From an uncultured Eubacteriales bacterium (GTDB taxonomy: Bacteria; Bacillota; Clostridia; Oscillospirales; Oscillospiraceae), in assembly GCA_900545495.1 (NCBI GenBank), contig UQZJ01000004.1:1-64000 (forward strand): DNA of 64,000 bases, in the 5' to 3' direction. Each line of letters begins with the position of its first letter. Position 1 is the stretch's first letter. This document shows, piece by piece, positions 28,009 to 36,367 of the stretch. The notes below the pieces were generated by a model that saw nothing but the letters and a program-made list of their open reading frames with translations, was not told the DNA's origin and ran no database searches. A program made the position numbers and the translations under genes.

Positions 28009-28037
28009 ACTATATCGTACTGTTGTCGGTTTGTCAA
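28009..28037 (-). promoter_or_regulatory. Promoter of the riboswitch/P-type ATPase transcript
   Basis: TTGACA (28032-28037), a 17-bp spacer and TATAGT (28009-28014) on the minus strand place the start at about 28003, at the riboswitch 5' end. Confidence 0.85.
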
Positions 28038-28049
28038 GACGGCACTTTG

Positions 28050-28724
28050 TTAACTTTCTGCGACAGAGGCGCACAGCTTGTCGAAATACCGGTACAGGGG
28101 CATCAGCGCCCGGAAGCCGTCGATGACGTCCTGCGCCAGCTCCGGCGAGAAGATGCGCTCATCCAGCGGCCCATCGTGCTGGAGATTGATGGACTTCCGG
28201 TTGTACCACGGCTGGAGCAGCGCCGTCGTCTCGCCCTTGCTTCGGGCGTACTCCGGCCCACTCAGCGTAAAGACCTCCTGCTTGTTGAATTGCCGCACCA
28301 GACGGCTCAGCGTCTCAGGGTGCTGGTCGAGGCTCCGGCGGTAGGCGGCCATCAGCGCCGGGCGGGGACACCAGAAGCCCATGCCGTAGCTGTAATAGTC
28401 CGGCCCGATCTCAAAATAGAAGGTGGGGCGGCCCGTCCAGTCCTGATCGCCGGTGCGGATGCAAAACCACAGGTGATCCTTGTACGGCCCCTGCCCGTGG
28501 AGCCGCCGGGCGTCCCGGTAGATGCGGGACAGCTTCAGCAGAAACGGGTCGTCGGGGCACATCTCGTGAATGGCATCGTAGACCTGCTCCGCCAGCGCCC
28601 GCGTAGGGGCCAGCAGATGCTCCTGATAGTCCTGCTTGTGTTCCATGAACCAGCCCCGCTCGTTGTTGAAGCGAATGCCCCACAGAAAGTCCACCGTCTC
28701 CTGCGTATATCCCTGAAATGCCAT
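28050..28724 (-). CDS. DUF2461 (TIGR02453) family protein
   Basis: The 224-residue soluble protein has the DUF2461 hallmarks: an FLWGIRFNNERGWFMEHK segment at residues 13-30, IYRDARRLHGQGPYKDHL near residue 67 and a FYFEIGPDYYSYGMGFW stretch near residue 102. The family is widespread in bacteria and its function is unknown. The start at 28724 follows AAGGAGCGGC. It stands alone between the P-type ATPase promoter and tRNA-Leu. Confidence 0.9.
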   Translation of the reverse strand: MAFQGYTQETVDFLWGIRFNNERGWFMEHKQDYQEHLLAPTRALAEQVYDAIHEMCPDDPFLLKLSRIYRDARRLHGQGPYKDHLWFCIRTGDQDWTGRPTFYFEIGPDYYSYGMGFWCPRPALMAAYRRSLDQHPETLSRLVRQFNKQEVFTLSGPEYARSKGETTALLQPWYNRKSINLQHDGPLDERIFSPELAQDVIDGFRALMPLYRYFDKLCASVAES

Positions 28725-28802
28725 ATTGCCGCTCCTTGGTCAAGTTTTGTTGTGGGTATTGTACCCGGTTTGCGGCACTTTTGCAAGGAGAGAAAACACA
28801 AT

Positions 28803-28835
28803 AAAAAAAGAGACATCCGAGAGGATGTCTCTTTT
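28803..28835. terminator. Terminator after tRNA-Leu
   Basis: The stem AGAGACATCC / GGATGTCTCT with a GAGA loop is followed on the minus strand by a run of seven T residues. It closes the tRNA-Leu unit. The plus strand also has TTTT after the stem. Confidence 0.92.
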
Positions 28836-28838
28836 CGG

Positions 28839-28925
28839 TGGTGCCGGTGACCGGACTCGAACCGGTACGCTGTCGCCAGCGGTGGATTTTGAGTCCACTA
28901 CGTCTACCAATTCCATCACACCGGC
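28839..28925 (-). tRNA. tRNA-Leu (anticodon CAA)
   Basis: The minus strand folds into an 87-nt class II tRNA. The acceptor stem is GCCGGTG / CACCGGC followed by A and an encoded CCA. The anticodon stem is GTGGA / TCCAC with loop CTCAAAA (anticodon CAA, reading UUG). A variable arm lies in the CGCTGGCGACAGCG region, and the T arm is ACCGGTTCGAGTCCGGT. The D arm has GGAATTGGTAGACG. It has its own promoter and terminator. Confidence 0.97.
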
Positions 28926-28938
28926 ACATAACGGGGAT

Positions 28939-28967
28939 ATTATACCGTAGACGGCGCACAAATTCAA
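28939..28967 (-). promoter_or_regulatory. Promoter of tRNA-Leu
   Basis: On the minus strand, TTGAAT (28962-28967), 17 bp and a perfect TATAAT (28939-28944) end 13 bp before the mature tRNA 5' end. Confidence 0.85.
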
Positions 28968-29013
28968 GGGGGAATTTCAGCGCGGCAAAAGACGGGCCGC
29001 GCGGCGTCCGCTC

Positions 29014-29042
29014 TTGCAAAAACGGGGAAAATGTGGTACAAT
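29014..29042 (+). promoter_or_regulatory. Promoter of the ABC exporter operon
   Basis: TTGCAA (29014-29019), 17 bp and TACAAT (29037-29042) lie about 30 bp before the ABC transporter start. Confidence 0.8.
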
Positions 29043-29078
29043 AATCAGCCAAATATGCAATACTGAGCGAGGATGACC

Positions 29079-30842
29079 ATGACAACGAAAGATTTCCAAA
29101 ACCGCGGTCTGCTGCGGATATTCCTGTCCTATTTCAAGCCCCACCGGCGCCTGTTCGCGCTGGATATGACCTGCGCGTTCCTTATCGCCGTGGTGGATCT
29201 GGCATTTCCGCTGGTGTCCCGCACTGCGCTGTACACATGGCTGCCGGAAAAGCAGTTCCGGGTGTTTTTCCTGGTGATGGCGCTGGTGGTGGCGGCCTAT
29301 GTAATTCGCTCGGGGCTCTATTTCGTGGTGGCCTACTGGGGGCACACCTTCGGCATCCGGGTGGAGGCGGATATCCGCCGCGACCTGTACCACCATATGC
29401 AGGAGCTGGGCTTTGACTTCTACGACAAGAACCGTACCGGCCAGCTGATGAGCCGCCTGACCAGCGACCTGTTCGAGGTGACAGAGCTGGCCCATCACGG
29501 GCCGGAGGATCTGTTCATCTCCCTTGTGACCATCGTGGGCGCGCTGATCGTGATGTTCTGCATCCGGTGGGAGCTGGCGCTGGTGCTGCTGGTGATGCTG
29601 CCGGTGCTGCTGCTGGCAGCGCTGCGCCGCCGGAAGCAGATGAGCGCCGCCTCCCGCGCCGCCAAGCAGAAGACCGGCGTCATCAACGCCGCCATCGAGT
29701 CCGGCCTGTCCGGCGTCCGCACCACCAAGGCCTTTGCCAATGAGGATGCCCAGCAGGAGCGGTTCGACGAGGCCAACGAGGTGTTCAAGACCGCCAAGCG
29801 CGGCTTCCACAAGGAGATGGGCTTCTTCACCGCCGTCATGGAGTTTTTCACCAACATCCTGCCGGTGGCGGTGATCGCCGTGGGCGGCTGGCTCATCATG
29901 CGGGAGCGCATGGACTATGTGGATCTCATCACCTTCTCACTGTACGTCACGTCCTTTGTCAGCCCCATCCGGAAGCTGGCGAACTTTGCGGAGATGTTCT
30001 CCAACGGCTTTGCGGGACTGAACCGCTTTGCCGAGCTGATGCGCACGGAGCCCACCATTCAGGACGCCCCCGACGCCGTGGAGCTGACGGAGGTGCGGGG
30101 CGCCGTGGACGTGGATCATGTGTCCTTCGCCTACACCGATGAGACGGAGGTGCTCCACGATGTGTCCCTGTCCGTCCCTGCCGGGGAGACGGTGGCGCTG
30201 GTGGGTCCGTCCGGCGGCGGCAAGAGTACCCTGTGCCAGCTGCTGCCCCGGTTCTACGATGTGGACGAGGGCAGCATCCGTGTAGACGGGCTGGACGTGC
30301 GGCAGGTGACCCAGAGCTCGCTGCGCCGCGCCATCGGCATCGTGCAGCAGGATGTGTTCCTGTTTGCAGACACCATTCGGGAGAATATCCGCTACGGGCG
30401 GCCCGGCGCCTCCGACGAGGAGGTGGAGGCCGCGGCCAAGCGGGCGGAGATCTACGACGATATCATGGCCATGCCCGACGGCTTTGACACCTATGTGGGC
30501 GAGCGTGGTACGCTGCTGTCCGGCGGTCAGAAGCAGCGGGTATCCATTGCCCGCATCTTCCTGAAGGACCCGCCCATCCTCATTCTGGACGAGGCCACCT
30601 CCGCACTGGACAGCGTGACGGAGGCGAAGATACAGGGGGCGTTTGACGAGCTGTCCCAGGGGCGCACCACCCTCATCATCGCCCACCGGCTGTCCACCAT
30701 CCGGGCGGCGGATCGTATTCTGGTCATCCAGAACGGCCGTATCGCCGAGGAGGGCAGCCACCGGCAGCTGCTGGCGCTGAACGGCGCCTACGCCAAGCTG
30801 TACCGCACGCAGGATCTGGGAGGCAGCTATGGACAGACGTGA
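29079..30842 (+). CDS. ABC exporter, fused permease and ATPase
   Basis: The 587-residue half-transporter has six membrane segments in the first 320 residues and a C-terminal ATPase with Walker A GPSGGGKST near residue 375, the LSGGQKQR signature near residue 475 and ILDEATSALD Walker B near residue 497. It is of the multidrug/lipid exporter (MsbA-like) class and must dimerise. Two ATGs 6 bp apart are possible starts (29073 and 29079). The second has better spacing from GAGCGAGG. It overlaps the ylmH start by 14 bp. The substrate is unknown. Confidence 0.92.
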   Translation: MTTKDFQNRGLLRIFLSYFKPHRRLFALDMTCAFLIAVVDLAFPLVSRTALYTWLPEKQFRVFFLVMALVVAAYVIRSGLYFVVAYWGHTFGIRVEADIRRDLYHHMQELGFDFYDKNRTGQLMSRLTSDLFEVTELAHHGPEDLFISLVTIVGALIVMFCIRWELALVLLVMLPVLLLAALRRRKQMSAASRAAKQKTGVINAAIESGLSGVRTTKAFANEDAQQERFDEANEVFKTAKRGFHKEMGFFTAVMEFFTNILPVAVIAVGGWLIMRERMDYVDLITFSLYVTSFVSPIRKLANFAEMFSNGFAGLNRFAELMRTEPTIQDAPDAVELTEVRGAVDVDHVSFAYTDETEVLHDVSLSVPAGETVALVGPSGGGKSTLCQLLPRFYDVDEGSIRVDGLDVRQVTQSSLRRAIGIVQQDVFLFADTIRENIRYGRPGASDEEVEAAAKRAEIYDDIMAMPDGFDTYVGERGTLLSGGQKQRVSIARIFLKDPPILILDEATSALDSVTEAKIQGAFDELSQGRTTLIIAHRLSTIRAADRILVIQNGRIAEEGSHRQLLALNGAYAKLYRTQDLGGSYGQT

Positions 30843-31614
30843 GCTGCTGGATTGTGCCGCCCGGGACGAGGACGAGCGCCTGCTGCTGGGCCGCGTGTGG
30901 GATAAATGGGAGCAGTGTCGTCTGCGCAGCATACCGACGGCCACGGATTTTCTCTCGCCGCAGGAGCAGGCGGCGGCGCAGCGGCTGTTGGGCGCGCTGG
31001 GCGTACACGACGGCTATGTGTTCTTCGGCGGCTACGACGGCGCGGAGCGGCAGCGGCTGTTCTTCCTGCCGGACTGGGCGGAGACACCGGACGCGGACGC
31101 CGTGGCGGCGGTGGCTGCCACATGGTACGGCGGTGAGCACCTGACTCACCGGGATTTTTTGGGCAGCCTTATGGGTCTGGGATTGACCCGAGGCACCATC
31201 GGCGATATACTGGTGACAGACAGCCGGTGTCAGGTGCTGACACTGCCGAAAACGGCGGAATTCCTGCTGTCGGAGTGGGAGTCGGCGGGCCGGGTAAAGC
31301 TGAAGACCGCGCCCCTGCCGCCGGAGGAACTGGAGATCCCAGCGCAGGCGTGCAGAGAGCTCCGGGACACCGTGTCCTCCCTGCGGCTGGACAACGTGCT
31401 GGCGGCTGGCTTTTCTCTCAGCCGGGGGCGTGCGGCGGAGGCCGTGGAAAAGGGCGCGGTGCAGGTAAACTGGACGGTGTGCCAGAAGCCGGATAAGCCG
31501 GTGGCGGCGGGGGATACCATCACCTGCCGGGGTTTGGGAAAATGCGTGCTGGACAGCGTGGGCAGCCCGACAAAAAAGGGGCGGCTCCCCGTGGTCATCC
31601 GGCGCTTTGTATAA
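30829..31614 (+). CDS. ylmH: YlmH-family S4-domain RNA-binding protein
   Basis: The 261-residue product has the YlmH N-terminal region (FLSPQEQAAAQRLL near residue 42, GYDGAERQRLFFLPDW near residue 68, HRDFLGSLMGLGLTRGTIGDI near residue 104) and a C-terminal S4 RNA-binding domain (about 183-245). YlmH homologues bind ribosomes and have been tied to cell division and, through RqcP-like activity, to ribosome-associated quality control. In many Firmicutes it sits in the division cluster with sepF and divIVA, but here it is tied to an ABC exporter and the DUF896 gene instead. Confidence 0.92.
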   Translation: MDRRELLDCAARDEDERLLLGRVWDKWEQCRLRSIPTATDFLSPQEQAAAQRLLGALGVHDGYVFFGGYDGAERQRLFFLPDWAETPDADAVAAVAATWYGGEHLTHRDFLGSLMGLGLTRGTIGDILVTDSRCQVLTLPKTAEFLLSEWESAGRVKLKTAPLPPEELEIPAQACRELRDTVSSLRLDNVLAAGFSLSRGRAAEAVEKGAVQVNWTVCQKPDKPVAAGDTITCRGLGKCVLDSVGSPTKKGRLPVVIRRFV

Positions 31615-31626
31615 GGGAGAATTTGT

Positions 31627-31839
31627 ATGGATCAGAAGAAGATCGACCGTATCAATGAGCTGGCCCATAAGGCCAAGGCCGAGGGCCTCACCGAGGAGGA
31701 GCAGAAGGAACGGGAGGTGCTGCGGCAGGAGTATCTGGACGCGGTCATGGGCAACCTCCGGCGGGAGCTGGACAACACCTATATCGTGGACGAGAAGGGC
31801 AACAAGCGGAAGCTGCAGGGAAAGGGGTTCAAGTCCTGA
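31627..31839 (+). CDS. DUF896 protein (YnzC-like)
   Basis: The 70-residue product begins MDQKKIDRINELAHKAKAEG and has EEEQKEREVLRQEYLDA, the two-helix hairpin of the YnzC/DUF896 family. Members are small cytoplasmic proteins, and Bacillus YnzC is associated with the SOS/yneA operon, but no activity is known. The start follows GGGAGA. The final base of its stop is the first base of the next start codon (TGATGG), so it is coupled to the XpaC-like gene. Confidence 0.92.
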   Translation: MDQKKIDRINELAHKAKAEGLTEEEQKEREVLRQEYLDAVMGNLRRELDNTYIVDEKGNKRKLQGKGFKS

Positions 31840-33056
31840 TGGCATACGAATACGACAATGACAACGGCCTTCGGCAGCCGCAGCCGCCGAAAAAAGACAG
31901 CGACATCGGCTCGTGGATCTTTATCGCCGTCATGTTTACCGTGGCGTGGCCGATCGGCCTGATCCTGCTGCTTATCAAGCTCAGCGAGGGTGGCAACAAA
32001 AGGAAGAATGCCCGCCGGACAGCGGGCCAGAGCGGGCAGCGCACCTCCCAGCGGGTGACGGCGGCCTCGCCCCAGGCAGAAAAGGCCCGCAGCGCCGTGG
32101 AGCAGGTGACCCGCACCCCGGATTACACCGACAAGGGCGCCAAGACCATGAAGATCATCGGCGCCATTCTGGGCGTCGTGGGCTGCATCTCCCTGCTGGC
32201 CGCCGTGGAGGATAATCTTTCCTTCGCCATCCACTATAATGAGTGGGTGTACTTCCTGCGCCAGATGTTCTACCCGCTGGGGCTGCTGACCGGCGGCGTG
32301 TCGCTGCTGCTGGGCAGCGGCGCCATGAAGCGCCGCCAGCGCCGGTTTGCCACCTATCTCCGCACGGCGGGGAAGAAGCCCGCTGTGCCGCTGGACTATC
32401 TGGCCCGCGCCACCGATGTGTCCCGCCGCCGCGTGGAGAAGGACGTGGATCTCATGCTGGAGAAGGGACTGTGGGGCGACAAGGCCTATGTGGACATGGG
32501 CAGCGGTATGCTGTTCCGGTCGCAGGCGGCCGCCACCGCGTATTTCGACAAGACCCGGCAGCTCCAGCAGACGCAGGAGCCGGCGGTGCCGCCCCAGGCG
32601 TCCGAGGGTTACGCCGGTACGCTGCGGCAGATCCGGGAGCTGAACGACCGCATCGCCGACGAGGCGCTGAGCGCCAAGATCGACCGGATCGAGCAGGTGT
32701 CGGGCCGCATCTTCAAGGCCATCGAGGACACACCGGCCAAGAAGAACGCCGCCGGTACGTTCCTGAACTACTACCTGCCCACCACCCTGAAGCTGCTGGA
32801 GAACTACGCGGCCTTTGAGGAGGCGGGGGTCAGCGGCGAGAACCTGTCGCAGGCCAAGAGCCGCATCGAGGCCACCATGGACAGCATCGTGGCGGGCTTT
32901 GAGCATCAGCTGGATGAGCTGTACCGCACCGACGCCATGGACATCGACAGCGATATCCGGGTGATGGAGACCATGCTGCGCCGGGATACGTCCAGCGCGG
33001 CAGACGACTTCGGGCTGGGCGGTACCGCCGCGCAGCGCCAGCCGGAGGAGAAATAG
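31839..33056 (+). CDS. XpaC-like (5-bromo-4-chloroindolyl phosphate hydrolysis family) membrane protein
   Basis: The 405-residue product has one membrane segment near residues 25-47, a basic linker, and two more hydrophobic segments (about 103-122 and 137-158). A winged-helix-like region follows (PLDYLARATDVSRRRVEKDVDLM). The C-terminal helical domain (about 280-390) is the part resembling XpaC. The family name comes from a Bacillus screen and does not establish an enzymatic activity; related proteins sit beside TelA/YaaN tellurite-resistance-type proteins. No telA lies nearby. Confidence 0.75.
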   Translation: MAYEYDNDNGLRQPQPPKKDSDIGSWIFIAVMFTVAWPIGLILLLIKLSEGGNKRKNARRTAGQSGQRTSQRVTAASPQAEKARSAVEQVTRTPDYTDKGAKTMKIIGAILGVVGCISLLAAVEDNLSFAIHYNEWVYFLRQMFYPLGLLTGGVSLLLGSGAMKRRQRRFATYLRTAGKKPAVPLDYLARATDVSRRRVEKDVDLMLEKGLWGDKAYVDMGSGMLFRSQAAATAYFDKTRQLQQTQEPAVPPQASEGYAGTLRQIRELNDRIADEALSAKIDRIEQVSGRIFKAIEDTPAKKNAAGTFLNYYLPTTLKLLENYAAFEEAGVSGENLSQAKSRIEATMDSIVAGFEHQLDELYRTDAMDIDSDIRVMETMLRRDTSSAADDFGLGGTAAQRQPEEK

Positions 33057-33063
33057 GATACGA

Positions 33064-33095
33064 GGGAGACGCGGCCTGCGGGCCGCGCTCCCTTT
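33064..33095 (+). terminator. Terminator after the XpaC-like gene
   Basis: The stem GGGAG-GCGGCC / GGCCGC-CTCCC with a TGCG loop and small internal bulge is followed by TTT. Confidence 0.8.
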
Positions 33096-33155
33096 CGCGC
33101 TTCTGACAAAATCCATTGCCGGTAACGGATTTTGCCAAAAGCCGGGCGGTGTTTA

Positions 33156-33184
33156 TTGACGGAGAAACACAAAGAGGATACAAT
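33156..33184 (+). promoter_or_regulatory. Promoter of the glycogen operon
   Basis: TTGACG (33156-33161), a 17-bp spacer and TACAAT (33179-33184) form a strong sigma-A-type promoter. The leader to the glgB start is about 80 nt. I see no CcpA-like operator overlapping it. Confidence 0.85.
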
Positions 33185-33269
33185 ACAGACATAAGTACAG
33201 ATGCCTGCCGCCCTGTTTCGCCGCCATCGGCGCCGCGGATGTGGTATGGTGCTGCAAAGGAGAGAGAGC

Positions 33270-35162
33270 ATGACCAAGGAGATGGAGCTGTACCGCGGCG
33301 GGAGCTGGGACAGCGCGTATACATATCTGGGTGCGCATCCCACCGCGCAAGGCTATACGTTCCGCGTCTGGGCGCCCCACGCCCGGTGTGTGGCGCTGGC
33401 CGGTGACTTCAACGACTGGCAGGGCGCGGATATGCACCGCGACGAGGACGGCGTGTGGTCGCTGACGGTGGACACCGCCGCCGTATACGACAGCTATAAG
33501 TACATCGTCACCGGTGCGGACGGCCGCACGGTATGGAAGGCGGATCCCTTCGCCTTCCACGCACAGACCCGCCCCGGCTCCGACAGCAAGGTCTATGACC
33601 TGTCCGGCTACGGCTGGCATGACGGGGCGTGGCGGGAGAAGTGCGCGGCCCAGCCGCCGGTGGACGGGCCGCTGCTGATCTACGAGGTGCATCTGGGCTC
33701 GTGGCGACGCCACGAGGACGGCACCAGCCTCAGCTACCGGGAGCTGGCCAAGGAGCTGCCCGCCTATGTCAAGAGCATGGGCTACAACTTTGTGGAGCTG
33801 CTGCCGGTGACGGAGTACCCGCTGGACGACAGCTGGGGCTATCAGTGTACCGGATACTTCGCCCCCACCAGCCGCTACGGTACGCCCCATGATTTCATGG
33901 CGCTGGTGGACGCCCTGCATCAGGCAGGGGTGGGTGTGATCCTGGACTGGGTACCCGCCCACTTCTGCAAGGACAGCCATGGCCTCATCGAGTTTGACGG
34001 CACCTGCCTGTACGAGTACGGCGACCCGCTGAAGTGGGAGCACGCCGGCTGGGGTACACGGGTGTTCGACTTCGGCAAGCCGGAGGTGCACAGCTTCCTG
34101 CTGTCCTCCGCGGCCTACTGGCTGCGGGAGTACCATATCGACGGTCTGCGGGTGGATGCGGTGGCGTCCATGCTGTATCTGGACTACGACCGGCAGGGCG
34201 GCGCATGGCGGCCCAACCGGAACGGCGGCCGGGAGAATCTGGAGGCTATCGAGTTTTTGCGGGCGCTGAACCGCACGGCGTTTGCCATCGACGGCGCCGC
34301 CCTGATGGTGGCGGAGGAGTCCACGGCGTGGCCGCTGGTGACCTACCCGCCGGAGCAGGGGGGATTGGGCTTCAACCTGAAGTGGAACATGGGATGGATG
34401 AACGACCTGTGCCACTATCTGAAGATGGACCCCTATTTCCGCCAGTTCCACCACAGGGATGTGACCTTCTCCATGGTCTACGCCTTCTCAGAGAACTATG
34501 TGCTGCCCCTGTCCCATGACGAGGTGGTGCATATGAAGGGCAGCCTGCGGGGCAAGATGCCCGGCGACGACTGGCGGCAGCTGGCGGGCGTCCGGGGGTT
34601 CTACGCCTATATGCTGTGTCACCCCGGCAAGAAGCTGCTGTTCATGGGCGCGGAGCTGGGCCAGTGGCACGAGTGGGCGTTTGAGGGCCAGCTGGACTGG
34701 TACCTGCTGGACGACCCCGCCTGCCGCGCCACCCACGAGTGTATCCGCCAGCTGAACCGGCTGTACCGCCGCAACCGCAGCCTGTGGGAGAACGACCGGG
34801 ACTGGGACGGCTTCGAGTGGCTGGTGGCCGACGACAACCACAACAACGTGCTGGTGTTCCTGCGCCGGGACCGGAAGGGGCATGAGCTGATCTGCGCGGT
34901 GAACTTCGCACCGGTGCCGTGGGAGAACTACCGCTTCGGCGTGCCGGATCACGCCAGCTATGAGGAGATATTCAACACGGATGATACGCAGTGGGGCGGC
35001 AGCGGTGTCTGCGCCGCAGGCCCCATCCCCGTGGAGCCTGTGCCGTCCCATGGGCGGCAGCAGTCCATCGCGCTGACCATCCCGCCGCTGGGCGCGGTGA
35101 TCCTGCGGGGCCGCGGGAAGCTGAAACGGAAAAAAGAGGAAGCAGGAGGTACGCAAGCATGA
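33270..35162 (+). CDS. glgB: 1,4-alpha-glucan branching enzyme
   Basis: GlgB adds alpha-1,6 branches to glycogen. The 630-residue GH13 enzyme has an N-terminal CBM48 domain (about 25-105), the catalytic barrel with DGLRVDAVASMLY (nucleophile Asp), VAEEST (acid/base Glu) and LSHDEVVH (third acidic residue), and a C-terminal beta domain. The ATG at 33270 follows AAAGGAGAG; a longer frame to 33201 is rejected. The stop overlaps the glgC start (ATGA), marking the first of five glycogen genes. Confidence 0.97.
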   Translation: MTKEMELYRGGSWDSAYTYLGAHPTAQGYTFRVWAPHARCVALAGDFNDWQGADMHRDEDGVWSLTVDTAAVYDSYKYIVTGADGRTVWKADPFAFHAQTRPGSDSKVYDLSGYGWHDGAWREKCAAQPPVDGPLLIYEVHLGSWRRHEDGTSLSYRELAKELPAYVKSMGYNFVELLPVTEYPLDDSWGYQCTGYFAPTSRYGTPHDFMALVDALHQAGVGVILDWVPAHFCKDSHGLIEFDGTCLYEYGDPLKWEHAGWGTRVFDFGKPEVHSFLLSSAAYWLREYHIDGLRVDAVASMLYLDYDRQGGAWRPNRNGGRENLEAIEFLRALNRTAFAIDGAALMVAEESTAWPLVTYPPEQGGLGFNLKWNMGWMNDLCHYLKMDPYFRQFHHRDVTFSMVYAFSENYVLPLSHDEVVHMKGSLRGKMPGDDWRQLAGVRGFYAYMLCHPGKKLLFMGAELGQWHEWAFEGQLDWYLLDDPACRATHECIRQLNRLYRRNRSLWENDRDWDGFEWLVADDNHNNVLVFLRRDRKGHELICAVNFAPVPWENYRFGVPDHASYEEIFNTDDTQWGGSGVCAAGPIPVEPVPSHGRQQSIALTIPPLGAVILRGRGKLKRKKEEAGGTQA

Positions 35163-36367
35163 AGAAAGAGTGTGTCGCCATGCTGTTGGCCGGCGGACAG
35201 GGGAGCAGACTCTATGTCCTGACCGGCAATATGGCCAAGCCCGCCGTTCCCTTCGGCGGCAAATCCCGCATCATCGATTTCCCCCTGTCCAACTGCACCA
35301 ACTCCGGCATCGACACGGTGGGCGTGCTCACCCAGTACCGCCCGCTGGAGCTGAACGGCTATATCGGCAGCGGCCAGCCATGGGAGCTGGATCGTATGTA
35401 CGGCGGCGTCCACATCCTGCCGCCCTACCAGTCCGCCACCGGTGCCGTGTGGTACAAGGGTACCGCCAACGCCATCTACCAGAACATGGGCTTCGTGGAT
35501 CTGTACGACCCGGAGTATGTGCTGGTGCTGTCCGGCGACCATATCTATAAGATGGACTACTCCGATATGCTCCGCCGCCACAAGGAGGCCGGTGCCGCCT
35601 GCACCATCTCCGTCATGGAGGTGCCTTGGGAGGAGGCCAGCCGCTTCGGCATCATGTCCGTGGACGGCGACGACCATATCACGGAGTTTGCCGAGAAGCC
35701 CAAGGAGCCCAAGAGCAATCTGGCGTCCATGGGTATCTATATCTTCACATGGAGCAAGCTGAAGGCGTACCTCACCGCCGACGAGGCCGACCCCCAGAGC
35801 GAGAACGACTTCGGCAAGAACATCATCCCCGCCATGCTGTCGGCGGGGGAGGTCATGGCGGCCTACCGTTTCGAGGGATACTGGAAGGATGTAGGCACAC
35901 TGGACTCCCTGTGGGACGCCAACATGGATATGCTGTCCCCCGGCTCGGGGCTGAACCTGCTGGACAAGAGCTGGCCCATTTACAGCCGGACGCCCACCTG
36001 CCCGCCCACGTTCGTGGGGCCAAAGGGCGACATCGGCAACAGCGCCGTGGCCAAGGGCTGCACCATTCTGGGCGAGGTGAAGAACACCGTCCTGAGCTAC
36101 GGCTCCTCCGTGGGGGAGGGCGCGCAGGTGTCCTACTCCGTGGTGATGCCCAACGCCACCATCGAGGCCGGGGCCAAGGTGTCCTACGCCATCGTGGGCG
36201 AGGGCTGCCATGTGGGGAAGAACGCCGTGGTCGGCGGTGACCCGGGCAGCGTGGACTTCGATCAATGGGGCATCGCGGTGCTTGGCCCCCGCACCACCGT
36301 CCCCGACGGCGGTGTGGTGGAGCCGAAAATGATGCTGGGCGCCAACGGTAAGGAGGTACGGCCATGA
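35159..36367 (+). CDS. glgC: Glucose-1-phosphate adenylyltransferase, catalytic subunit
   Basis: GlgC makes ADP-glucose, the committed step of glycogen synthesis. The 402-residue product has the pyrophosphorylase motif LLAGGQGSRLYVLT at the N-terminus, KPAVPFGGK with the substrate lysine, SGDHIYKMDY, the glucose-1-phosphate-binding EKP (FAEKPKEPKS), and a left-handed beta-helix C-terminal part. It starts inside the glgB stop (ATGA) and its own stop overlaps glgD the same way, so GlgC and GlgD should be made together and form a heterotetramer. Confidence 0.97.
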   Translation: MKKECVAMLLAGGQGSRLYVLTGNMAKPAVPFGGKSRIIDFPLSNCTNSGIDTVGVLTQYRPLELNGYIGSGQPWELDRMYGGVHILPPYQSATGAVWYKGTANAIYQNMGFVDLYDPEYVLVLSGDHIYKMDYSDMLRRHKEAGAACTISVMEVPWEEASRFGIMSVDGDDHITEFAEKPKEPKSNLASMGIYIFTWSKLKAYLTADEADPQSENDFGKNIIPAMLSAGEVMAAYRFEGYWKDVGTLDSLWDANMDMLSPGSGLNLLDKSWPIYSRTPTCPPTFVGPKGDIGNSAVAKGCTILGEVKNTVLSYGSSVGEGAQVSYSVVMPNATIEAGAKVSYAIVGEGCHVGKNAVVGGDPGSVDFDQWGIAVLGPRTTVPDGGVVEPKMMLGANGKEVRP

